Below, one piece after another: positions 25,405-37,400 of a DNA stretch of 64,000 bases. Each line of letters begins with the position of its first letter. Position 1 is the stretch's first letter. Both the position numbers and the translations under genes were made by a program. The notes below the pieces were generated by a model. That model was not told the DNA's origin, searched no databases, and worked only from the letters and a program-made list of their open reading frames with translations. Source of the DNA: Apostichopus japonicus (Eukaryota; Echinodermata; Holothuroidea; Aspidochirotida; Stichopodidae); contig NC_092580.1 of the NCBI RefSeq assembly GCF_037975245.1, positions 19,704,501-19,768,500 on the forward strand, given 5' to 3'.

Positions 25405-28400
25405 CTGTCATTATAGATGGCAAGAAAACTTAAAAGGTTTAACTGTATTCTGATTACACAAAGAGCATATTACACAAAGAGCTGATATTACACAAAGAGC
25501 TGATTACACAAAGAGCATACACAAAGAGCACAAAGAGCATACACAAAGAGCAAACACAAAGAGCATATTACAGAGGTTTTAAGGCAGCAAAAGTGATCAA
25601 ACTAGTCATTCACTGTCACTTTACTTACAGTGTTTAAAATTCTTGATGGAAACATTAAAGTTTTTGTATATTAACTGTGTCACATGGTGAACCCCTACCC
25701 CCCCTCCCCCTTCCAATAAAATTCACTTTTTGTTCTATGTAATCTCCACTTTCTGCCCTGCTTTATACCATTTCAGTAGCATAATATCTCTGCCCCTGAA
25801 CAAATCCCACTTGCTACCTTGTGTTTGAAACTTCTATAAACATAAACCATCAGTCCTGTGTAAACCCCACTTTCTACCAATCCAATAGACTCTCCCAGTA
25901 ACATCCTATACATTTCCTGTGTAAATCGACTCACAGCGTTCAAAACATTTAGTAATAGATAATGGACAGCTACATTCATGGAAGAAATGTAGCATGACCA
26001 TTATTAGCCCTGTCAAGCCAATTTTCAGTGACAACAGACTGACTATATATGTTGTTACACAACCGAATCTCATCATTATTGTGACGCTCAATTACGACAC
26101 TAAACCGCAGGTTTCATTACTCACTGTTTCCTGTTTCCTCATAAAGTGCCAGTCACCTTCCGTCTCCGTATCGATGGCCCGAGATGGTTGCCTCACGTCC
26201 GGTGACTTGGTCTTCTTCTTCTTTTTACCCGATCTTGTTAGTTTCCAGACGGACTCTGCTGCCCATTTGAGAGTCGAGTGCGACGATTGGGTAGGGGAGG
26301 GAGATTCCGTCGTTACATCTGCTGAAATCTGATTGTGCAAAAGATTAAAGAAAAATAAATAATAAGGGAAAAAGAGGCTTGCATAACTCTAAGCTCTTCT
26401 AGGTCTTGCTTGAATTTTGATGTTCCTATTTGAAAAGTAACTTTCTCAAGATTGAAAAGTAACAAAACAACGTTTGTTCAAAGGCATCTGATGGGGGAGG
26501 GGCATGGGTGCAGGGGGAGGAGAAGGGGAGGTGGTGAAGAGGAGGAGGAGGGGGGAGAGGAGGGAAAGGCTGACATGAGGAGTTATGCTGAGAATGCAAC
26601 AAGCTACATTCAACTTTTTATTTGTAACTTTCCTTAAAACATCTTTATCTTTGTGTACATTGGAAGAAGTTCCTAGTCTATGGATATATATAGATCAGGA
26701 CGCAAAGTTTGTTTTACCTTTGGCTTGTGTGTTTCCATGATTTGGTCGATTTGGGGTTTTAGAGGTAGAGTTGAAAATCTCTGGATATTTTTGGAATCCA
26801 TTTCCTTTAACCTCTCCAGGTGACCTTCCAGTCGGCTAAACAAATATGGATTTCCGGTGGGGTATGATATCTGCCTGACTCTCTGTCTTACCTGTTGAAG
26901 TAACAAAGAAAAAGAGATTAGTATTGGTATAACAAAAGTTGTGAAATACCAGTTGACGAAGATCATTGACAGGTAATAAATATGTTCAATTAAGTAGTTG
27001 CTCACTGTAAATTGAAAACTTTGGAAATATGGGGAAATGACAAGCAAAAAAAATTGGAAAAAAAAATGAAAAATATATAGGAAGAAAATTAAGCTTTCAA
27101 CTCAGCTTACTCAGGTGAACAGTGGTGTGCGAGATATCTTTTATATAGAATGCCAAAATACTCATCAGATGTGTTAAATAATGATTTAAATTTTGACGTT
27201 AACGCTCTAAACGTGGTTAAGGTTTATATTCAATGACTGAGTTTGTTGCTGCTGTGAAGTGTCAAGATGTCATGTGCATATCAGTTAAAATGTGTACAAC
27301 ATAAAACATGTACAAACATGAGAGCAGTCACATGATGCCTTACCTTCACTTAGCAGAATAATCACAAACCACCACGATAATTTAAAATGTTTTACCCCCA
27401 CCCAAAGCAACATCATAATTCTTAAAAGCCACATTGATGAATGCCAGTATAAACTTTTCATTCCCTCAATATCACTGATGTCCACTTTATGTTTACACAC
27501 AGTAAATAGGATACATTACCTCAGCACTGATGTCCACTTTATGTTTACAGCTGCTGGTGGTGAACGTTGCAGTTCTTTCGCCCTCGGGTGTCTGTAAAAA
27601 CAGAAACATTCAGACAGATCGAATAATCTCACTCAAGAAAGGTAAACACACATAATGAGCGTATGAAACAAGCTGTGCATGGCAGATCTACTTCAGGATA
27701 TAGGAAATAATAATCATAGAAATGGGGTCATCCACAAATAACGAAACAGAAAGTCGTAGAGTGAAAGGACTAAGCTACGTAAAATGAAGAACAAAGACAG
27801 CATAATCTGAATTTACTGATGCAGACACAATCTGGACAGGAAGAGCATGAAATAGAGGGAGAAAAAGAAGAAGAGAAAACGTAACAGAAACCAACATATT
27901 TATGTGGATCTGCCATCTTGTTTATAAATAGATCATCAGGTCAGGCCTCTTTGTGGTGCTATTCTCCTATGTATGAGTAGAGGGAGCTGTTCATAGATGT
28001 GGTAATGCCTTATAAAGTTGAGTTGCACCTCCCATTTCACCAAGACACATGGGCTTGAGGACTCTACTTTCTCTTACAGTTGTCCAAATAGAAGGGTCAA
28101 ATAAAATGGGTGGTATGTACAATATTGCTTTCAATGCAAAGAAATTTGTTTTTTTGATACCGCTTAATACTTTAGTACAACTTTTGGGGATAGTTATAAC
28201 CATCGGATAAGACGTTTAGTTCTTCCGTAGGGCTGGATAATTTCTAACAAATCAGCTATAATTGTTTATACTTCCCCAACTTAATTATTTACAGCATAGG
28301 CATTAACAAAAACAGTGCCATCAAAACACCTTGTATAAGTCATTGCTGTCAAAACAATTTCTGTATGAGTTGAGTGACTATTAACAACCAACCAACCAAC

Positions 28401-31400
28401 CAATCAATCAATCAACCAATCAAATCAATCAATACATACGCCTTGGATTAATCATTAGATGAGGCTAACCTGTAAGAGCTGTTGCATAGTTACTTCGGTT
28501 GTAAAAGGAAAGAAAGCGAGAATCAATCGGTCGTCAACTTGCTTTCTGATGGCAGCATAGGTCGATGAAATGATGAATTCTAAAAAAATTGGAACCAGTT
28601 CGGTGTCTGTAGGATCTTGGGTGAGACGATTCATAATCTAAAAAAAAAGACAAGGGAACAGAGATGATAATCATTAGAGCATTTATAATGTTGATAATTT
28701 TCATTTTTATTACTGGATATTCTTGAAGGCATGTCGAATAATAGTCATATTTCTGGTCGAGGTAGTCGTATTTTTCAGAGCCAAACTCCTCCAGTTATCA
28801 CCAAATCCAGATAAGTATTCACATATTTTTCACGAAATTTATGCAGCAATTTTTTCTCTCAAAAATTAAATAATATAGCTGGAAATTTAGCCTTAATGGT
28901 AAGTAGCCATGACAACATCAGCCCTGATTCTTATATGTAAAGTTGGCTAGGTTTAGGGAAAATTGCTATGAAATTGTCATAGGTCTATTAAAAGCAGAGA
29001 TTGACTTTTGCTATGAAGAGAGTAAGTCTCTATATATCTTTGTGTAAAGAGCTAATGCAAAAGTAGAGGTATTATTTCTGTTTTACATATATGCATGGTT
29101 TATGTTTATGCATAATTAATGACAAAAGGAGTTACCCTAAAAGTGTGACCAGCAGACGAAACCTAGATCTACCTGTGTCCTATGAACTACCGACTGAAGT
29201 GGGCACCACCACTGTGGCAAAGCTTATGTACACAGTAAACAAGGAACTTAGGGTTTTGAGGCATTTATTACAAATCAAAAGGTCATAGCAGCATAAATTA
29301 TTTTTAGTAAAGGAAGGGAAACTGTTATACAATCTAAGACAGTTGTCACTTCCTCTCTTTATAAGTCATTGACATCCGATGTAGTTTCAATAGGTTTCAA
29401 CAGTCTAAATGTTGAAGTTTCCATTTGATTCCAAATTAGTTTGATATCAGCGATAAAATGTTCAAAACACAGAAATGCAATCATGAAACTGTAAGTGATT
29501 CAAGTACATATCCATAGACAAAAGGGAAAATAAAAGTGTCAATTCCTTGTTTAATGGTTTCCCCTTCAGCCTATAAATAGTGATAGTGATAGTGATTGTA
29601 ATCACAATCTAGTAACTTCACAAACCTTTCTGTATATCAAAGTTTGGGAAGCAAAGTGAAAGACAAAAGCAGAAAACTATCAATCATTCAAACATCTGTT
29701 ACTGTCCATTACCCCACAGCGTTATGAATACAAAGTTTACTTTTAGAGAGAGGGGGAGGAGGGGGGCATCTGAGGTCCCCACCATGTCTCTTATCTGTCA
29801 AACAAAATTTTCCTTTTAGGTTGCTTAAAGGATGACCATTGTTTTAACAGTTTAGAGACTCATTCAAACTATTTTACTATGAACTGATCAAGACAAATAA
29901 AAGCTACAAATTTTGGTTTAACTAGGAGTGGAGAGGAAAGTGGAGTTGGAGAAGGGGTGGGTGTAGGGGGGGGAAGATGAGGTTCCTTTCTGGTCCACCT
30001 CTCTCCTCCAAGGGGAACCAAACCTTACCTCTTCTCTCATCTGATTATCTCTGGCCTGAATGACAGCATGGTGAAGAAGTGGCTTGGCTAGACAAGGGTG
30101 TAGGGCTTGGCAGAGAAGCTTTTTATTCCAAGAGTATTGAAAGGCAGTTTGATGAGAAATATCATAGATACATGTGCCTGTGAAGACAAGACAGAAAAAC
30201 AATCTATACATTGAGAAATCTGTGCTTCTGTACAGATAAAACATTTCAAATGTACATAAGATTACGGTCAGTTGAAACAAATGCTATTAACAGGTATCAT
30301 ATTTTCATATAATGTTTGCAGCATCATAAGGAAAACAAGAGACAGCTAGGAGTCTCTTGGTTTTTCGTTCATCCGTCGAGCAAACTGGCTCTAATTTGTC
30401 TAGGATATGAGTAAACATTCCACCACTTTTACCCGGCACTTCTCGACTCGGGTGAGATTTTGTCGATCGGGTAACATCAAAAAGCTCAGAGATCGATAAG
30501 AAGAGCATGACAAAGTTCCCATCTGACCACCACTTTTCCCGTCCTTCATTTTACGCTGATTTGAAACAACTCAACCAAGACTAAGTTTACCTCGCCTCTC
30601 ACCGTGTGAATCATTCTTGATTTGTCTTGATAAGAGATGAAGTATCATTGAGATATCACTTCTTTCTTATAATATAAAGCAAAAAAACAAAACAGTCTCG
30701 ACCCTTGACCTAGTTTCCTAGCCAACTCGATGATACTTACCGCCGCTTTTAGAGGTAAGTTCGCAGGAGATGTGGACTAACTTGGATGCAGTCTTTTCTT
30801 GGTTTGATGGGGTAAAAAGCTGTTCTGCTGGATGAAGAGCTATGTGGTGACTAGATCTGAACTCCGATGTAATGTTGACTAGATGTTGTGCAATACCCGG
30901 GCAGTAGACAAAGATATAGCCATCTGCAATCATAAAATATTGTAAAAAATATATTCTTTTGTATTTACTCCTTTTGAATCATATTTGTTACCCTTTCCAA
31001 TCTTCTTGCCCCTTCCCCATCCTCCCTCCCCCCCCCCTACTGACAACACTTTAGGTATACCACCTCGTCCTTTTTAAGAAATGTGACTTTACAGTGTAAT
31101 TGCAGTGCAGACTAACTTGTAAGCCACAAATATGCCAGAGGCTAATATTTTCAGTAAAATTGTTAAGATAATATAAATTTTTCAACCAGTACAAAAAATC
31201 CCAACTTCTTATCAAAAGGGTTACTACAGATGTTAACAATCCCTTATCTTCCACAAACTTATATAATAGTAGTGGGATATATCAAGAAATATCAGGAATT
31301 GTCATGTTATTGTGTTGCACATGGTTAGGTAAGCATGGTTATCTTCAAATTTATGCACAAAGCATTGTTAAGCATTTGCAAATTGTTTTCCTCAATTCCT

Positions 31401-34400
31401 GAGGTTAAGAAAACACTCTCTTAAAACATCCATATGTATGAGGATCTCAACAGATGCCTTCTAGTTTGAGAAATATCAACATTTTGGGAGAGTGATGTTC
31501 ATAAGGACTTGGTTCCTGCTATTTACCTTGGGCACCGAAAAAGAGTCTCAGCCCCTTGACTTTCTCTCTCGGAACTTGATGCACTTTAGCCGAGATGAGA
31601 GTAGACTTATGTACGCAGAGGACTGAATATGAGATATCCACGTGGGTCACTGTCTTGTCCTGGTCCAAGGAACTCCAGGTTCTCCTCAGTTCAGGGTAAG
31701 ACTCCGTCGGTGTGGTAGGTAAGGAGGCAGTAAGACTGTTTCTGTAGTCGCGGTCCTTTCTGGGTTGACTCTCGGTCGATAAAGTTCTTGATATAGAATG
31801 TTCCGATGGAGATGACAAAATAGACACAGATGGCATGCATGCAGAATTGCTTCTTGCTTTCAGGATTGGCGAAGAGACAGTTTTCGTGAGTCGTCTCGGT
31901 CTCTGGGGAACGTGCTGGTAGCAGATGCAGAAGATGCCCTGAGACTGGGTGATAACTTGCATGTTTAACCAATCCTCTGCCCAAAAAGAAAAGAGAAAAA
32001 AGGGCAAAAATTGAAATTTTTTGGCTTTATATCTTTTAGTCAAGTACAATTGTTCATAGTAGTTTGATCTATCACATAAAATACAAAAGACCTTATTTCT
32101 CATCAAATGCATTTTGACTGAGGTGTCTTACGACATCTTCTTCTTTGCCTTGAGAGTACTCATGATGATGATGGGTATTCAGCCAACTAAATAACCATGG
32201 ATTATGCCACCCCCTCCAACCACCCACCCAGTTGTGATGAGACACAGATATGCAAACTCTTTATAGTGGAATTTGGAGATGAAAGTTAGTTTTACAAGCA
32301 AGCATTATGAACTTAGGAAAGAATTTTTTAAACTTACCTGAGACTGTTTGTGACAATGAGTTGTGATACAAATTTCTGTAAAAAAGTAAGAAGCCATGTA
32401 ATATGAGAAAAAGGTTTTCTGATAAAAGCATATTTTTTCCTTTAAATATCTTAAAAAATTTGAAGGTATTATGCTGATTTCATCACTTTTGGTTTTGTTT
32501 TCAAACCCAATCTTCTCTGTAAAATATAATAACTGAAAATATTGATGCAGAAAATTTACAAAAAAAAGGAAAGAAAAAGAAGACAAATATAAACAGCTAT
32601 AAGTGGTTAAAAAGTGGTAAAATTAATTTTAAAGTGGTTAATATTTATTTTGGACCCTACCTAAATTTATTGACTAATTACCATCTCCCTGGTAGAATAA
32701 CTCGTACTAAAGTTTCTAGGAAGGGAGTGGCCTCAATAATTTGGATTATGAATATTCATCACTATTTTCTTTACAAGAAAATGCAGAAAAATGTCTTACC
32801 TCTCAAAGTGGTGATCTTTAATCAGAAATGGTAGTTCTATCTCCATCTGAGTCAGAAATATGTATTGATTATATATTAACTAGCAACTAATATCAATTTT
32901 GGAAATACTGCTGGAATGACAAAAAAACTCTTTCTGAAAGCTATACCAAAGACTAAGAAACAACATTCTTAAGTTTCTAAACAAGCTGTTATTGCAACAC
33001 AAACAGGCTTATGAAATGTTCTTACCACTGGTGTAGCAGGCACTGTACCTCCCTGCCCAAATTCCAAACATCTGAATATTTTCTTAGCTTTACCGCTTTT
33101 GGTCCGTGGTACCAGCAGGTACAGACGTTGATCCTGTTTGTCCCACTGGGCCCAAATAAAACTCCCAGAGACTTGCTCGGCAACTGGAAGGTTATGAAGA
33201 ACCTGTTAAAAGAGGATCAATGCTAGATTAAATGTGAGAAATGGGACTTTTTCAAGGAACTTTGTAGTTAGTCAAACCGCGCATGCCATGGATGAGGTGT
33301 AGGTGATTCCCATGCATAGGAACACAGACCATTTTGTGTTGCTGGTTAGAGTGGGTTGGAGGGTGGGGGGGGGGAGATGGGTGATGAGGGGAAGAGGTAA
33401 GAGTATTTAATTGGTTTGAATTATGAGTTCTAATCAAAAAAAGTAAACAACTTAAAAATGAGTTTGAATCATCATGAATAGATTTATAAGAAAAGAAACA
33501 TACACCAAAACAACGTAAGTCAAATGATCGGGTGAAAGAAACAAGCTAGAGGGATGCAAGGGTGTGGGATGAATTTCTGCCATGGCTGCCACCTCCCTCA
33601 ACACCCACTTACCTGTCCTGTATCAAACAAGCTTGACTACTGTAGTATCAAAGGACATCTATCGTGCATATTGGAACAGCAAAACTTTCACACCTCAGGG
33701 CAGTATTACATAGCTTAAATTGATCACAATGTTACCTAGCAAAAATATTATGCAATTCCTCCACCCCCCCCCCCACTTGATAGATGAAATAATTTGGCAT
33801 CGCACTATTTGTCTCTCCTTATTGCTGGTACTACCAATACCACTGTAGCTATAATGTTTTTTAGCTAAATAACTGAAGTGTATAAGAAGTTCACAAAAGC
33901 CTCATATATGAAAGCAAGCATTGATCTTGGTTTGACTAATTTCTAAACACCAGGAGCTTTGCACAATTAATGTAGCCGTCATGTAGACTCTAAAACACCA
34001 AGAAAGAGGAAAATCCCTTACCATACCAATTCCTGTCCGCCTGAGATTGATAGTGTAAATTCCGACAGCTGTGAAGAGAGGCAGACAGCCAAAAGAACTT
34101 GACCACAAAGCACACATTTATAGCTCCACCAAATCTTTCCTTAAATCACTGTAAGTACTTAAAACAAGCTTATGTCACGTTGGAAGCGGTTTGGAAAAAT
34201 AACATCAACATCACTGTAATGAACGGTAATTGATGGACGGAAATAATTCAAGATATAAAATATCCACGAAATCAAAGACTGGATGTGATTGAAGGAGTTG
34301 ATGATTTGAAAAGCAAAAAGAAAGGGCCGGGGGGAAGAGAAAAAACGGAAAACATAACCAAAAAGGGAAAAAATAACCAAAAAAAAAACAAAAAGGGGAA

Positions 34401-37400
34401 GAAAAAACCAAGTTTACAGATTGAAAAAATATGTTGCAATATCCCAAGACTATAGTCACCTATGAGTAAAATCAAATAACTAAATTAATGTTGCCATATA
34501 AGCAATACCATTGAGTTCAAACATCTTTCAAATATTATCCTTAACTTGTTATATAAGATGCTCCCAAATAACAAAACATATCTGACCCTTTATTTATTGA
34601 CTGTTTTTTTTTGTTACTGTTTATTCAATGAAAGATCTCCACCCAAGTCCACATTTAACCAGTTAGGAGGAAAGCATTCTGGACTGAAAGGTACCACTTA
34701 AACAAAATAACAGGATCCGGGTTGAAAAACGGAACAGGAATAATTACATTGATTGTGCAGAAGTACCAAGAGCCAAGATTCCTTGGCGATGGAGTCTCCT
34801 TCTGGACAGTTCTTGAGAGGCCAGAGAAACTGAACCTTGATCAGACTATCATGATGAAAGTTAAGACTGTAGATGCAAGTCCGTACACGGTTGTGAATCT
34901 CAGCCAGGTAGGCACTGTAGACGTCTGGGGGGAAATAGGAATAAATAGGGATAATCTTCATAAGTTTTAGTTTTTTGCGTTTTAGTTTTTAGTATCGTTT
35001 AGTACGGGTGTGTTTTTTATATTGTTGATTTTGGCTTTTACATTTTTTGCCTTATTGGTTCTATATATTTAATATTTTGGTTTTTGTTACTATTTGGTTT
35101 AGGTTTTACATTTGAAGATTGCGTTGAGCAGCTTTGCTGATTATGCGCTATATAAATATTACTTATTATTATTATTATATGGAAATGAATAATACAAAGA
35201 ACAAATATATATGTATATACATCAATAAATATGGAAAGGAATTTTTTAAGTTAGGGTTGTAAAAATAATAACTTAATCTAAGCATCCTGGTCAAAGACTC
35301 AATCAAGCCCTGCATGAAATTTTTGGGATGTACTGTATGTAAACTTGAATTTTACACATTTTTGTTACAAAAGGGAAAATTGAAGCATGCAGGCATGATG
35401 TCAAAATGCAGATTGACAAAATACTGATTTCTTTGTCTTGATTAATTTCTTAACTCAAGCAGGAATTATGATGACTGTCCACTTTTATGCAGAAAATTTA
35501 TAACATCAACCAATTTATTTTAACTGCAACAAAAAAAAAAAAAAAATCATATAATGCCATTTAGGGAATTGAACATGATTTGCAACAAATATTTTCAAAT
35601 TTTACATAACATTTCAACAGGAATGATTAGTAAATGATATTACAACTACATATATAACCTGATCTAAGAATTTATTCTTGACAAAAAACTGTCAGACATT
35701 GATTGAGAAAGCCCCTACGTAACGATTAAATTTAACAAAAACCTTGATAAACTGACACAAAAATCCAAATAAAATATTGGTAAAGACGGCACCTTTACAG
35801 CACATTCTGTTTATAAACAAAGAAAACTACAGTAAAATTATTAGCATAATTTACCAATATCATTTTTAACTTCAATTGAAGAAAGGAAATTTCATAATGC
35901 TAAATACTGAATCATTTTTAGCTAACATCAATTTCCTCCATATATTAATAAATTTTAACATAACATTTTCAGAGCAATGGGGGTGCCCAATTGTAATCAA
36001 ACTGATCTAACACAATATGATTTGGAAATGGTCTATAACTATATATCTCTTCACCCGTGAAGTTACTCACCATTCTCTTTATCTTTGGTAGTGCGGGTCG
36101 TATAGGCAACGATACAGCGGTCAGGACTTAAAGAGCAGTTCACAATATTTACAGTTGATTCAAAGGTGAATAATTTCTGATTAAAAAAACAGAAACGTTC
36201 ATTTTCAAGTTAATATTATTATTATTGTCTATTAAGAGCTTTAAAAGACTCGGTTAGCAAAGTGCTTATATCCCCCCGAGGCCCTCTAAGAAAAGATGAC
36301 ATTATATTAAACGTCTACATGAAAGAACAACCAAGTAGTTAAACATTGTTCCTATATTCTCATAAATCCCAAACCATACCATCTATATCACCCCACCCAT
36401 GACTCTGAACCAATCGACAGGGTTGCTTGTAGGTCTGTTTTGTGGATTTTTTTCCCCTGCACCTTCCCACATCAAGCCAGCTGTACAATCACTCAGACAT
36501 ATGTGTGGATCATTTCATCCATTGCAGCCAAAGACAAAAAAAGGAAAAAACAGCGACCTGTATCTGACCTACAATACGAAAGTTTGCTAGAAAGGTCTTC
36601 AGCATCACTTTACAAGCACTTTTAAGCAACATAACAGAAAGAAAGTGATTTAATGTGCATCTTTACATTGGTTTTATTTTTAATATGGAAGGAGTTTTAT
36701 TAAGCTGAATAGGATACTGTTGGAGTGAAGAGCTGTGGTTTGACAAATATTTAGTTCTCTGATGTGGGGATGTAAAATAAAGTAAAAAGGCAAAAGTGAA
36801 TTTGCGTGAAATACCAAAATTAATACAAAATAACCATCAGATTGGAGACAACAGGGAAGCATTGGTAAAAATTCAACCTACCATGAATTGTTTAACCAAC
36901 AGATCAGAGAGGGGTAGGGGAGACTGAGAGGTTGCTAGGGTGGGCAACAGGGAAGCAATGGTAAATTCAACCTACCATAAACTGTTTACTACTTGGATGG
37001 TATGATCCAATGAAGGTAACCATCTTCTTGGGTGATGAGAAAGGAAGGAAATCATCCCAGACCAGGAGGAGTTCATGGTTCTGCTCTTGCCCAACTACTC
37101 TTAAGTTGATATTCTGACCTGAAAGACATTAAAAGGAAACATTTATAAAAGAACCATTATATTTCAGTAATTACACTTTACTAAGTTTCTGCAAGGATAG
37201 CAAATGGGAAAGAGAAAGTGAACTCATAAAGGCAGTTGTGATGCACTGGATAAAATAGAAGCTCCTTATAGTGGCTCATATGGCATGATATCTAAAAGAA
37301 ACAATAATATAAAACAAAATCTGAGAGGGGAGGGGGGAGGGGGGGACGGGTTGAGTTGGAAAGGATAGCTCCTTCATTCGTTCATCACAAGCATTTGATC

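Noticed and set aside
34722-34970. Plus-strand open frame of 82 codons
   Set aside because: It is the antisense shadow of GSAP exon 4 (34924-34748), which matches human GSAP and fits the neighbouring phases.
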